DNA of 64,000 nt from Sorghum bicolor (Eukaryota; Streptophyta; Magnoliopsida; Poales; Poaceae), in contig NC_012878.2 of NCBI RefSeq assembly GCF_000003195.3, forward strand, positions 14,392,534 through 14,456,533, written 5' to 3'. Of this stretch, positions 43,575 through 55,655 are shown one piece after another. The notes below the pieces were generated by a model, which saw only the letters and a program-made list of their open reading frames with translations, was not told the DNA's origin and did no database searches. The position numbers and the translations under genes were made by a program. How positions within the stretch are numbered: the stretch's first letter is position 1; the number at the start of each line of letters is the position of its first letter.

Positions 43575-46428
43575 TGTAACACCCTAGGTGTTAAGCATGC
43601 ACTTAAGTCTCATAAGCATTCTCATCAAGCATAGCATAAGCCTAGCATCACATGAGCATGGCATTAATCCAAGTGTGATTTTATGTGCTTAAAATTCATG
43701 GTTTAAATATGATAGAAATAGTATGCTTGTTGCCAAAATCCTTGTGATGACCAAATTAGATTGAAATATGTTTTAGAAGAATTGAGAATAATTTTGTGAA
43801 AATTTTGGTGCTATAGAATTTGAGAAATGGATTTAATACAAAAATTCCCAAAATGGATTTATTTAAAAACCTATAACTAGTTTTGAGCTGTATTTCAAAT
43901 TCTAATTGGAATTTGGGATTTCAACTTAAACCAAAGTTGTAGAACTTTATATTTGTAACAACTTTTATTTTGGGAGCTAAGGCTGAAAAGGGTTTTGAAA
44001 TAGTCCAAATGAATTTAGAAAAAGAATTGAGAAAAGAAATTCAAAAAAATGGAAAAAAGAAAGGGGGCGCTAGCAGGCCACGGCCTCGCTTCTGGCCCAC
44101 AGGCCGAAGCCAGCCTAGCCCGCCCGCGCTCGCGCCCGCGCCGCGTCCACGCGGGCGGACGGCCGCGCCGTGCCGCCGTGGCGAGCCGGCAGAGCTCGGC
44201 CGCCACGTGGCGCGCATGCGACGGCTTGGACGCGCCCTAGTCGGCCACTAGGTGCGCCCGGCCGCGTCCGCCTTCGCCCCCGCTGCCAGACGCGCTCCTC
44301 CTCTCGCGCTCTCGCTCTTTCTCTCGTCCGCATGCAGCAGCAGCCGCTCCGCCGCTCACCATTGCCGCCGACGCTCGGAGCTCTTCTCCTCGCCAGCTCT
44401 AGCCTCCTCCCTCCCATCCGCAACCACCCGTGACCCCGCCTCGCCCTTCCGCACCCCGCGCTCGCGCTCAATCGCGCTCGGTAAGCCCCGCGTGCCCGGT
44501 AGAGCTCACCGGAGTGAGTCGGAGCTCCGGCGACCTCTCGGCTCGCGCGGTTCTCCCTCTCCTCTCCGCCATTGCTTGCGTTCTTGAGTGCGTTAGCTTT
44601 GTCTTGGCAATGCGTATCCTTCTCCGTCGCTAGTACACGCTCTACCACCGTGAGATGGCCGGACCACGGCGAGCAACGCCGCCGCGTCCGCCATTCTCGA
44701 CGGCGAGCTAGTTCCGGTGCCTATCAAGCGCCAAAAGGGCACGGCTAGACTCGTCTCGCGCTCGCGAAGCCGTAGGAGCTCTCGGTGTCGCCGCAGACCT
44801 CACCGGTGGTGAGATCCCAGCCGGTCTTCGGCCGCAGAAACACGGCATGGCTGACAAATGGGGTCGGCTGACCTACGGGTCCCGCCTGTCAGCGCCTCTG
44901 CGGGTTTGAATCCGGGTGCACTTAGCGTTCTGAGTCGGTTTTCGTTTTAAAAAATTTTCTAGAAAATGATTAAAGTCGTATTTAATTTATATCTTGAGAT
45001 ATATGGCTCCAAAAATGATGAAATAAATTCTGGTGTGTTCTATAATTCTAGATCTACCATTTGGTGTAATTGCATGTCATGTTTGAACAACTTTTCTGTA
45101 CAAATATATTTAATCTATGTTTTTGCTGATTTTTAAAAAATGCATAGTAATTAGAATATGACTCAGAAAAATATGAAACTTGTTTTGATAGCTGTGCATG
45201 GATGTTTAGTTTCTGGGAAAAATATGTCACACAATATTTGTTGTATAAATTAATTTATGATGATTTAATTGCTTGCATGGTAGTGGTTTATGATTTTTGA
45301 TAAATAATTGGATCATGCATTTAATCTAGAAACTTTTGTGGGTGTTTCTTATGATAGAAAGTAGTTTATAAAAATGTGAAATCTGTTGTTTGACACTTGG
45401 TCAATAGTAGGGTATTTATACTTAATTATATTGAGTAATCTTGTAATTTTTGTAGGCCAAACTAAGTGTCCAAATATTATGAAAAAATTGTGGTAGACTT
45501 TATAATTAACCAGTGATCTACTGTAAGTTTTGTGAAAATTATTGATGATCAGAAGTGCATGCTACTGTTGTAGGTCCAATAATAATTAAAATAAATTTTT
45601 GCATGATCATCTTGTCCTGGTTTGCATATGCATTGCACCTCGGCATCTCGCGCTCCACTCATGAGCACACATGCATCATACAGGCTCGCAGGAGAACGAG
45701 GTGGGAACCGAGGAGCAGGGGGAGACCCAGGAGCAGGAACTTCTGGAGGACCAGAGCCAGAAGGAGAGCTGCAGAAGTGCGCGGACCACAGGCCTAGCAC
45801 GTTCCAGAAAGGTAGGCCCCAGAGCATTCTAAGTCTTCCTATTCTCGCTAACTTAACTGTTATATTATGATTGTTCTACTGTGCTGCATTTAAGTAGTAG
45901 GAATTGTTTGATACTGTTGATGCATACTTACTCCTTGATACCACCACCTGTTTATCTACCTTGTCCTATGTAGATAGGCTCGGAGTCTATGCGTAGTTTG
46001 CTTAGTATGGTAGAAGTACTATGGTTATTGCATTCTCTACTTGTACCCAGCGATGGGTGATGACTAGACCAACGGCGATGGCCACTCTACCTCCTCTTTT
46101 GCTTTTATGGGAATGATCAACTATGGCACTGTATCAGACTGAATGTGCGTGTGTTATTTTAAAACTATGAGGCTTCCGCTACTTGAGAACTTGGTTTGTA
46201 ATAACTTAAGTGAACTCTGATGTATGTGATGAATGTTGTGAACTGGATGTAATTGTGAATGGTGACCGCTGAACTTATTACGATCTTGGCTGTATGTATA
46301 AGTTGTGGTTTGAAATCCTTCGAGATTTCACGAACTACCGGGATTATATGGGCTTAAGCTTGGTGGTTAGACTGTGTGAATGGTCGCTATCGGACTTAAT
46401 CTCTTATAATTTGGGCAGTTCTGTTACA
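43575..46428 (+). repeat. Element E 3' LTR (2854 bp, internally deleted)
   Basis: Matches the 5' LTR but lacks about 190 bp (junction near 45597) and about 882 bp (junction near 46018, shared bases GT). It ends GTTACA before TSD ttgcc. Frames here repeat those of the 5' LTR and are not genes. Confidence 0.93.
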
Positions 46429-46433
46429 TTGCC

Positions 46434-46899
46434 TTCCCTCAAAAACTCTATTTCGTTTTCATACCTATCTAGCAAGGCTGTTGCTAGTATAAATACCCCC
46501 TAAAACACATTGTAATCCAAGACTTTTGATAATTAAAATACAGAACTCATTTTTATTTAGCTGTGTGCTAGCAAATATTCAAAGAGTGATCTCTACCCCC
46601 TTGCTCTTGTGATTTCCTCACGGGATTACATAGGCGGCGGCTTCATCCGCTCCCAATTGGTGCTCCTACTCCCTTCAAGGTATTCCTTAATTGATTGTAG
46701 GTTGTTTTGGTTGGTTCTTTGAGAGTGTGGTTGTGCGAATCCTCGATTCAGGTTGCCGGTTAAAGATGGTGGTTGGCTTCGAGTTTTATTTGCCAGGTTG
46801 CACTAGTTATCGCTGCTTGCAGCAAGTTATCCGGTTGTTCTTCAGCTAGTTATCGGTGTTCATCCTACATCATAAAGATCGGAACAACGTGCCGCATCA
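46434..46899 (+). repeat. Element D 5' LTR, right piece
   Basis: Resumes element D's LTR after E; matches 59425-59891 and ends GCCGCATCA. A TATA box, TATAAATA, lies at 46488-46495 (in the 3' LTR at 59480-59487), in GCTAGTATAAATACCCCC. Confidence 0.93.
46488..46495 (+). promoter_or_regulatory. TATA box of element D LTR
   Basis: TATAAATA conserved in both LTRs (also 59480-59487). In the 5' LTR it is now separated from its upstream promoter by 26 kb of element E. Confidence 0.7.
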
Positions 46900-46901
46900 T
46901 C

Positions 46902-46913
46902 TGGTATCAAAGC
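46902..46913 (+). other. Element D primer-binding site (tRNA-iMet type)
   Basis: TGGTATCAAAGC, two bases after the LTR end, differs from the iMet complement at one position in this stretch. Confidence 0.85.
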
Positions 46914-47848
46914 TTTCATTACCACGGTAGAAATTTTATCTCTAGCTACATATATATTTTTGCATCGTCCAATCCACCAAAAAGCCAGAAAGATATATTG
47001 CTTAGACCTTTGTTTCAATCTGCTATTTTAGTGAGTTCGGTTAAGTTGCAGTCCATTAGAGTCTTTGTTTTAGTTGCTGATCATTTATCCTTCGCGTGTT
47101 CTTTGTGCCTCTTTTATATCTAAAAATCCCCACACAAAAAATCTCTATACCCTATATCATCTTTTGTGTTATCTTTGATCTTATCAAGTTATAGTTTCTG
47201 GTTGTGCTTTGTTTCTATCATCAAGTTTGCAAGTATCATAATCTGATCCCTATGTTTAGTTCTATATAAAAGAAAAAAAGTGCTTCAGAAAAAATAGAAA
47301 TAAAAGTGCAAAAAAAGAGTTGAGAAAGGTTCAGAGGGAAAGTCTGAAAGATTAGTTGGTTTATGTGCACAAGTGCTAAAAGTTTCATATCAAGTTCTGC
47401 AACCAGTTTGCTATCTCTGTTTGGTGTAATATTTTGGTTGGGTTTGATTGCAACACTTGCATCGCAATCATACTCCTTGTTTGTATCAAATCTAAATTTT
47501 CTTTGCGTGTGTGTGATCATTTACTTCTTTCATATCTTGTGGTCAGCACTAGGTAGAGAACTTCTAGTTTGGATCGTTACTTAACTTTACAACAAATAAA
47601 ATTTAGATTGCATTCCTTGTTAATTTTCCCCACCAAGCTACACATAAAAACCATCGTAATCGGTACTCTTTGTTCTTGTATTCGCCTCGCCATCACTTTC
47701 AGTTGCCACCACACATTTGTTTTCTGTGTAATCAGCGGCAGAGGAATTTATAAGAGCTTTGGTGGTTAGAGAGGTGAGTTGTGAGAGCCACCAAATTTTC
47801 ATATTCCACAAATACAATTTATTTGTATTCAGCTAACCTTACAGGAAG
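46914..47848 (+). other. Element D leader, no gene seen
   Basis: About 930 bp of AT-rich sequence between primer site and gag. Short frames on both strands lack recognisable motifs. Confidence 0.6.
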
Positions 47849-48066
47849 ATGGGTCGAGTGGACATCAAAGATGGTGTTACCATAGCACAATTTAATAAAC
47901 TCCGACAAAGCATGGAAGAAAAGCAAGAGAGGTTGACACAAGATCTTCAGAATCTTATGACTAAAATCAGAAGGCATCGTCCACCTCATGGCGGTGCAAG
48001 CAACCATAGTGGAGATAGAGAAGATAGTGATGGAAGAAGAGGAGGTCGGAGGAACTAGAGAGCTGC
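47849..48066 (+). pseudogene. gag: Element D gag, N-terminal part
   Basis: ATG 47849 (MGRVDIKDGVTIAQ...) follows the leader. The frame has a helical, charged N-terminal stretch (EEKQERLTQDLQNLMTK), a basic Ser/Arg/Gly-rich tail and a TAG at 48056-48058. Element H is inserted 8 bases later. Past the stop and across H the same frame continues into 55656 (AAHGKGRRRSGRN...), so this is one gag gene cut by H. Confidence 0.75.
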
Positions 48067-48071
48067 ACATG

Positions 48072-49311
48072 TGTTGGGTATTTTAAACGCAAACAGAAAA
48101 ATCCGCAAGCGCACGGATACCGATGTAGCTTTCACCCGGGAGTATTCCAGAGTATCGATTTTCCACAGGGAACGTGAGTGTACTAATTAAGATTCAAGAT
48201 CGCCCAATGATAACTATATAATTATTTTTGGTGGGAAGAGAGGAAATTTCCTGAGAGTTCTCTAGTTGATCTAAGAATCAAGAATTACTTCAAAGATTAT
48301 TTATATCGGGACATCAGAACACTAACCACAGAAAGAGATGAGAAGGGGGCTAAAGCTCTGACTACGGTCCTACAAACACCGATCTGAACGAGGTGGAATA
48401 CGTCGACCGTTAGGGTTGTCACTACCCTAGGGCTACCACAACAATCAGCAGGATTGGGTGCAACTCCAGGTAATTGCAAGACTAAACACCACGTCTAATC
48501 TATTAATTACTACTCTAGCATTATAAAGACTAGAGCACTTGATGCAAGCGGGAATCCAATAAATAACTTGAATGTAAATAAAAGTAATTAAAGAACTCAG
48601 GAATTATGAATTGAAGAACTTGGAGAACGATGAAGAACGAACCAGTTGCTGCAAAAGTACAATGTTGAGGAAGATCCGACAGATCCGGCTCCTCCTCCTC
48701 CGCTCTCCTCTTCTCTCTCCCTATTTTCTAGATTACAACTAGAACTAACTAGAACTAGAACTAGAGAAACTAGAACTAGAACTAGATGAACTAGAGGGAT
48801 CCTCTCTACTTGGATGAAGAATTGAAACCCTAGCTTTGATTCTGTAGAAGAGGTATGCTCTCCAGGGGCCAGGGGGCCTTGCTTATATAGTCTTTTCAGA
48901 TGAATCTGGGCCGTCGGATCAAACCGACATTAATCGTATGGTTTTCCTTGATCCCTTAGGTCGGTGGAACATGATCCCCGAAAAGGACTCTGTTTGGGCA
49001 CAGAAGGTGGGTGGGCGCCCTGGTCTCTAGGGCGGGCGCCCTGGGCCAGGCCCCGTTCTGCCTCCGCTTCGTTCCCGTGGCTTCTGGAGTCTTCTAGATG
49101 ATAGAAAATTGCACGGCACGTTAATATCCCTATGTAAACCCGACATGTGGGCCTTTCTTCCATCTTTCGTGATAACCCCCTACAGAAATAGACAAACACC
49201 AAAACTCGTGGAATTCTGTCAGATGAAACCCTAAGTCTAGGTGTTGGTTGCATATAAGTCCTTTTCCATAATTAGTTGATGGTTAAATGTGAGCATTAAG
49301 GACCGTCAACA
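48072..49311 (-). repeat. Element H 3' LTR (left in window)
   Basis: Plus-strand ends TGTTGGGTATTTT and GACCGTCAACA. Contains ACTAGA-rich tandem repetition (48728-48800) and a minus-strand TATA (TTATATA, 48893-48899). Confidence 0.94.
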
Positions 49312-49326
49312 AGCTCCCCCAAGCTT
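49312..49326 (-). other. Element H polypurine tract
   Basis: Plus-strand AGCTCCCCCAAGCTT; read on the minus strand AAGCTTGGGGGAGCT directly precedes the LTR. It is the same tract as element B (15368). Confidence 0.88.
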
Positions 49327-51472
49327 AACTTTTGCTCGTCCCTGAGCAAAGATGAACTCAAGAGTTTCTGCAGTGGTCTCATGCCTTAAAGGTACACATG
49401 CGTTCAAACAAGATCTCATCTCTAGGTTAGGGTAAACAGTTAAGATTTAAACTTACTCATTTTATGTTCCACCATGGGGCTTGTAACCGTCACTTGTGTC
49501 TTGAGCAGTTAGAAGATAGAACGGTCTAGTCAAGCGCCATGTCTCTTGTTCTTTGATTAACTATAGCTCTGGAGTTTTTTTGTAGATTTTCAAATAAAAC
49601 TCAGAGATTCCTTGTATGACTCTCTCTAGTCTCTCTTTTGTGGTATTTCTAGATCCTTACCAAGGCAGTAATGGTGTATGCCTTCTCTCAAAGTATGTGG
49701 TATTTTTGGTATGAGGTATAGTGGCATTGCCTTCTCTCTCACCCTACTCTAATAAGGTTTTGATATCTGGAGCTCATAGGTGGGAGACAGCTAATACATA
49801 CTTACAAGACATTTATTGCATAGTCAAACCATGGATCCAGAAGAACAAGTCAATAAATCAAATCAAGATGTGCATGTGTGGTGAATGAATGGTGTATGAT
49901 GATGATGGTGATAACAATGGTGAAAGTCTAATTCTACTTGTGCTCTTTTGAGGGGATACATACCTTTCTTGCTCTTTTGAAACTTTTTGAGGAGAATGAG
50001 ATGCTCTATATTTTCTTTTTCTTTTCTCTCAGGTGGGTGTCTTGTACCCCTAATTCTACTGTCGGACACTTGTCCATTTTTACCTCTTGTCTCACTTTTT
50101 CCTTTCTTTCGAGGTTCCGGGCACTTGCCCCTTTTTATTTCCTCGTATCTTCTCTCATTTTTTTAGAGCACTCATCTCTTGAAATAATGTAGCAAGTGGT
50201 AGTAACTGAAATAACTTGAGCATTTATTTCACAAGGGAAAACAAAAATAGGAGAATGTTTTTGGCTATTCTCTCCCGGATTAGGAGTAGAATATTTTTGG
50301 ATGGTTCTGGAGATGGAAATGGGTGGATATATGTGGATGCCAACTTCCAGAGTAGAAGCAACATGTGTGAGTGAACGTGCAAGTGAATCTTGATTTTAAC
50401 CACATGACAAGCTCCTAAGGGTCTACACAGCTTGACCACACTCAATGCTCATAAGCAGTAAAAAGTAAATGTATGGTTCATAGTCTAATAAGCATGTATA
50501 TATGGTTGTGGTAGGATTTTAAACTCTCATTATACAGGAACTCATCATGCAACATTTTAAAGATTTTCAAAGATAAAATTCTCTAAAATTCTAGCATCTC
50601 TAGGAACAGATAAACAGCAGCTCAACCTTCCCATATTATATCCGCTAACGACTTAGACTTTAGATCAAGTACTCTTCCCACAAGTTCAAGTTTAGAGCAA
50701 ATCTTAATTAATAACAGTCATGGACAAACTTGAGAGAGATTTCAATTTTGAGAACTAGTCATGGCAGAGCAACTATTCATCATTTCCATGTGAGAGCTTA
50801 TCAAGAGGGTTCATAGCAAACTTTATTTATTTATTTATTTAGCAAACTAAGCAAAGATATATATATATATAAGCACAAAATCTTTAGTTGGGTTTTTATG
50901 ATTATGCATCTTTTTATTATTTGAGTAAAGTATAAACGCGAATAGAACACTTAGCTGGATAAATGGGGCGTGCTTTCCCCCAAGCTGGATTTTGACGTAA
51001 TTTCTCCTGATGTAGCTAGCAGGTGGCGGAGGTGTATTTGAATGTCGGCAGCACCCTGACAGCGATTAGAATGTCCTCCGTCTGCTAGTCTTCTTTGATC
51101 CTTGAATTATGTGGAGCTCAAATAGACAACAAAGCTTTGTGGAACTGGTTAAGTGTTAGCTTAAATCTCTTTGCCTTTGTCATATTGAGCTTCCTCTAAT
51201 AAATATTACTTTCTTTGGTAGGATCATAAAATTATTTTTATATTTTCATTTTTATAGGATAGGAATATATTTATTTTATTTTTACGCCACCACAGTGAAT
51301 GTACTTATGGGTTTTATGCCATGAGCATACTCACATGGGGCTTACTATTTTTAACATTTTTATTTTCTTTTCAAGATGATATGAACCTGATTAACAAAGC
51401 AAGACTACCAAATTTATCTCTTGGCAAGGTGTTCGGTGTTTTTAAGTCCTCCGAACGGGACTCTCCGTTTTC
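49327..51472 (-). other. Element H 3' untranslated region
   Basis: No coding signal. Segments near 50520-50600 match element B (14080-14150) on the opposite strand. A short (AT)n run lies at about 50859. Confidence 0.7.
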
Positions 51473-52489
51473 TCAGTCGTCCTGGGATTCGCTGGATGGC
51501 GTAGTCGGTGGTTCCGGCGGCGCCTGCTCTTCATGTATAACTATCTTCTCTCTCCACACTTGACTCGGTGCTACGGTCTCCTCAGGAAAGTTTTGTTCAA
51601 GCTGCATGTCTTCAGACCTTACCACTTCTCCTTCATAGTCTGCCCATCCATTCTTGATAATTTGCCTCCTCTGGTTGCGGTTGCGTCTTCTTCTTCTTGT
51701 CCTGACCTGCTTAGAGTCTTCAACTATATAGTTAGGGTCAATAAAATAGTGGTGTACCTTCTTAGAGGGGAAGTGCATGTGGACTTCTCTGGTTCCAATG
51801 TAGATGATTGCTTTAACGGTGCTGAGGAACGGTCTCCCAAGGATGATGGGTGGATCGTACTCGTCTTCTCCCATGACAATAACCTTTCGGAATGTCTGGG
51901 TCGTCCTTTTTGGTCAGGAATGGTGACTTAAATCGACGATCTTGACCTCCTTAAACTGAAGTGACCATCTTAGCTGACTTGGTCCACATTTGCTTGTTCT
52001 TGTTCCTCCTGTTGGTCCTTTCCTTGGTTCATGTCAGGATTGCTCTAAGATTTGTGTAGTCTTGTTCTTGAAGGAAAACCTCTCCTTCCTCCCCTTGATG
52101 TGGAAACTGATTTTGGCAGCATTAGCGTAGATGACAGCTCCTGAGGTGTTCAGGAATGGCCTCCTTTGGATGATGGGTGCCCTCTCATCAGTACCAGTCT
52201 CTATTACCAAGAAGTTTGCTGGGGCGTACAAGGTACCAACTCGGACACAAAGGTTCTTCAATATTCCCTTTGGGAAACTTAGTGTACGATCTGCAAGCTG
52301 CAAACACATGGTTGTTTCTAGTAAAGGAAGTGTAAAGAATTTTTCATAGAGTACCATGGGCATAATGTTGACGCTGGAGCCAAAGTCGCAGAGTGCTTCT
52401 GGGTAGTCCACCATGCCGATGGAGATCGGGATGACGGGGCGTCCTGGATGGCCTCTCTTGACCGGCAGAAGGTCAGTAATTACTTCCAC
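51473..52489 (-). pseudogene. gag-pro: Element H gag-protease C-terminal region (Athila-like)
   Basis: Two open stretches in one minus-strand frame. The first (52489-52034) begins MEVITDLLPVKRGHPGRP. It has the retropepsin-like ALCDFGSSVNIMPMVLYEKF (catalytic-type D-F-G-S-S), then LQLADRTLSFPKGILKNLC, PANFLVIETGTDE and RRPFLNTSGAVIYA. The second (51874-51473) begins MGEDEYDPPIILGRPFLS and ends in an acidic/basic linker. The two blocks resemble each other (a duplicated GRPFL-type unit) and both correspond to element B at 11840-12800. Upstream, 52490-52789 encodes the remains of the Asn/Tyr/Gln-rich gag linker. The polyprotein ends here, so no pol was encoded. Confidence 0.78.
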
Positions 52490-52789
52490 AATAGGGTTAC
52501 TCTAGTAGTTACCTGCATAGAACATGTCTACGAGATTTGTAGATTCTAATCCTGAGTAGTTAGGCCTCTGTTGATTCCAATCTTGATTTTGTTGAGGACG
52601 GTTGTAGTAGTAGTTGTTGTTGTTGATGTAGTTTACGCCCTCAAGCATCTTAGGGCAGTGATTGCCTGAGTGTCCAGTATCTCCAGTGTGTTGGTGCTCG
52701 TAGATCCAGGTTCTTCACTTGGTGGAGTCTGGGAGTTGTAAAACTCCTTCATATTTTGCTCGAAGTGTACCTGCTCATAGAGACAAGGT

Positions 52790-54384
52790 AGAGATCAAGT
52801 GCATGGGCCCTATTGGTGGAAAAACACCAACAGAACCAAAAATGTATTTGTTCTTCTCTAACCTCAAGCATAGTGAGCAAGACAAAGTTGATGGATAATA
52901 AGACCATGAGTGTAGCATTTAAAACATTTGTCAGATCAGATCGCTCAACCTAATGGAAAGATAATCTATTTATACTTATGTTTTTTTATATATCTTCCAA
53001 AGATTGCGTGTGCAATATTTTAGCTCATATGATTAGGAGTGTGGGATTACACAGGTGGAAGGACTAAACATATTGAATCGATTGGGTTGGTTAATCTAGA
53101 GTTGTAAATCTTATATGTTTGTCTCTTTTAATCATGTGAATGCCAGAACCAAGGAGAAGCTTATAAAAGTGATGGTCAAGTACCTTAAGATGTTACCTTA
53201 CTTGAAGAATGATGGTACAGTATCACCTTGTGGAAGCTTTCCTTTCTTAGCGGTTATGCATCGTGTTTGTGGCACCCTCCATGGATCATCTCTTGTGAGC
53301 TATGCCTTCCTTGTGTAAATTGTTAAACTTCATGTGTCTCTCTCTTTATCTCCAATGTGAGTTTATCTCAGGACTTCCCAGGTCGATATTGAAAGTTTTC
53401 CTGCAGGGGTTAGTCTAACAAAATATCCAATATCTACTATAGCATACTATCAGCTCAAAAATCAACCTAGACACCATGTCTAATTTGATTTAGGAGGGCA
53501 TTTTAACCTAAGCACCATGCTTAATTTAAAATCCTTTGGAAGTAAGATCAACATTCCTAAACTAAGCACCATGCTTAATTAAGAGATCAATGAAACTACT
53601 CCAAACCTAGACATATACTAAAGCAAATAAAGGTAGCATGAGAGCATTTATAGAGATCTACTCAAGTGGAGATGAAGTAGTGTGATTAGTATTTAACAAA
53701 TTGAGCATGTCTCAAAGGTAGGGACAACCAACATAGCAACATGGCAAAGGATGTTTTTATGTAAAGTACTCCCCCAAGCTTGAATTTTGCAAAATTCAAG
53801 TTTGGATGAATTTAATTCAATGTTGTATGATGATTGGTTGGACATACCTTGTGCTTGTCATTCTTCCGATCTTCTTGCTCCAATCCTGGAAAGGTTAGTG
53901 ACAAGAATACCCGAAGGAAATTTTTTTTACAATTATCCATATATGCTCAATACACAAGGTAATGTTGCAAATAATTAAAAGCTCATGTTACGATCTGATC
54001 AGTGCTTATTTTAGGACACTAAGCTTGTCCTAGGGAAACCATCAATTTATGTCGGCAAAGTGGTTTCCCCTCCAACGCTGACCTACATCAAGATCAACTC
54101 AACGAGATCTGCAATATTTATTATAGACATATATATCGACAACCGCCCTTTTAAAGTTTTTATAAATAGAAAGAATGAGGGGGTTGGAGATCTCGAACGT
54201 GGTGATGTTGGAGAGACCAAAAGATTGGGAAGATGTTGCATATGAGCATGGAGTAAATTCAATGCTCATTAATGCTTAGAGTGAAATCCATGTGGTGTGG
54301 TGAAAATGGTAAGTTGAGTGTGGTAAAAAAGGAAAAGAAAAAGGATACACGGACGACTTGGTTCGAAACTAGCACAGCTAACGT
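52790..54384 (-). other. Element H 5' region and leader
   Basis: About 1.6 kb where the gag N-terminus and leader should be; no convincing coding frame. A second polypurine-like ACTCCCCCAAGCTTG occurs at 53768-53782, overlapping a perfect 22-bp palindrome (53779-53800). The sequence TAAGCACCATGCTTAATT recurs nearby (53511, 53563). This may be a rearranged part of the same family. Confidence 0.45.
53779..53800. repeat. Perfect 22-bp palindrome in element H leader
   Basis: CTTGAATTTTG followed directly by its reverse complement CAAAATTCAAG. Confidence 0.9.
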
Positions 54385-54402
54385 TCCCCGGCAACGGCGC
54401 CA
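54385..54402 (-). other. Element H primer-binding site (tRNA-Asp)
   Basis: Minus-strand TGGCGCCGTTGCCGGGGA is, as I recall the plant tRNA-Asp(GUC) 3' end, an 18 of 18 match to its complement. It lies seven bases from the LTR. Confidence 0.88.
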
Positions 54403-54409
54403 GAAAGCT

Positions 54410-55650
54410 TGTTGGGTATTTTAAACGCAGAAAGAAAAATCCGCAAGCGCATGGATACCGATGTAGCTTTCACCCGGGAGTATTCTAGAGTATCGATTTT
54501 CCACAGGGAACGTGAGTGTACTAATTAAGATTCAAGATCGCCCAATGATAACTATATAATTATTTTTGGTGGGAAGAGAGGAAGTTTCCTGAGAGTTCTC
54601 TAGTTGATCTAAGAATCAAGAATTACTTCAAAGATTATTTATTTCGGGACATCAGAACACTAACCACAGAAAGAGATGAGAAGGGGGCTAGGAAGCTCTG
54701 ACTATGGTCCTACAAACACTGATCTGAACGAGGTGGAATACGTCGATCGTTAGGGTTGTCACTACCCTAGGGCTACCACAACAATCAGCAGGATTGGGTG
54801 CAATTCCAGGTAATTACAAGACTAAACACCACGTTTAATCTATTAATTACTACTCTAGCGTTATAAAGACTAGAGCACTTGATGCAAGCGGGAATCCAAT
54901 AAATAACTTGAATGTAAAAAAAAGTAATTAAAGAACTCAGGAATTATGAATTGAAGAACTTGGAGAACGATGAAGAACGAACCAGTTGCTGCAAAAGTAC
55001 AATGTTGAGGAAGATCCGACAGATCCGGCTCCTCCTCCTCCGCTCTCCTCTTCTCTCTCCCTATTTTCTAGATTACAACTAGAACTAACTAGAACTAGAA
55101 CTAGAGGAACTAGAACTAGAACTAGATGAACTAGAGGGATTCTCTCTACTTGGATGAAGAATTGAAACCCTAGCTTTGATTCTGTAGAAGAGGTATGCTC
55201 TCCAGGGGCCAGGGGGCCTTGCTTATATAGTCTTTTCAGATGAATCTGGGCCGTCGGATCAAACCGACATTAATCGCATGGTTTTCCTTGATCCTTAGGT
55301 CGGTGGAACATGATCCCCAAAAAGGACTCTGTTTGGGCACAGAAGGTGGGCGGGCGCCCTAGTCTCTAGGGCGGGCGCCCTGGGCCAGGCCCCGTTCTGC
55401 CTCCACTTCGTTCCCGTGGCTTCTGGAGTCTTCTAGATGATAGAAAATTGCACGACACGTTAATATCTCTATGTAAACCCGACATGTGGGCCTTTCTTCC
55501 ATATTTCCTGATAACCCCCTGCACAAATAGACAAACATCAAAACTCATGGAATTCTGTCAGATGAAACCCTAAGTCTAGGTGTTGGTTGCATATAAGTCA
55601 TTTTCCATGATTAGTTGATGGTTAAATGTGAGCATTGAGGACCGTCAACA
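54410..55650 (-). repeat. Element H 5' LTR (right in window)
   Basis: 1241 bp, nearly identical to 48072-49311, followed by TSD acatg. Confidence 0.95.
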
Positions 55651-55655
55651 ACATG

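Larger units (their letters stand above)
20086..46428 (+). mobile_element. Element E: Tekay/Del-type chromovirus with long LTRs
   Basis: Inserted in element D's 5' LTR with perfect TSD ttgcc (20081-20085, 46429-46433). LTRs start TGTAACACCCTAGG. Order: 5' LTR (20086-24012), tRNA-iMet-type primer site (24015), leader holding solo LTR F, accessory histone-tail-like ORF (25757-26776), gag (27100), protease, reverse transcriptase, RNase H, integrase split by element G, chromodomain (to 43563), polypurine tract, 3' LTR (43575-46428). The integrase-terminal chromodomain and gene order are those of the Tekay/Del chromoviruses. Many stops and frameshifts make it inactive. Confidence 0.92.
48072..55650 (-). 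mobile_element. Element H: Athila-like Gypsy retrotransposon without pol
   Basis: 7579 bp inserted in D's gag with perfect TSD acatg (48067-48071, 55651-55655). LTRs are 1240 and 1241 bp and nearly identical, suggesting a comparatively recent insertion. Read on the minus strand: LTR, tRNA-Asp primer site, leader, gag-protease remnants, about 2 kb untranslated, polypurine tract, LTR. The LTR shares segments with element B (for example the ATTCCACGAGTTTTGGTG stretch). No reverse transcriptase or integrase is visible. Confidence 0.92.
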
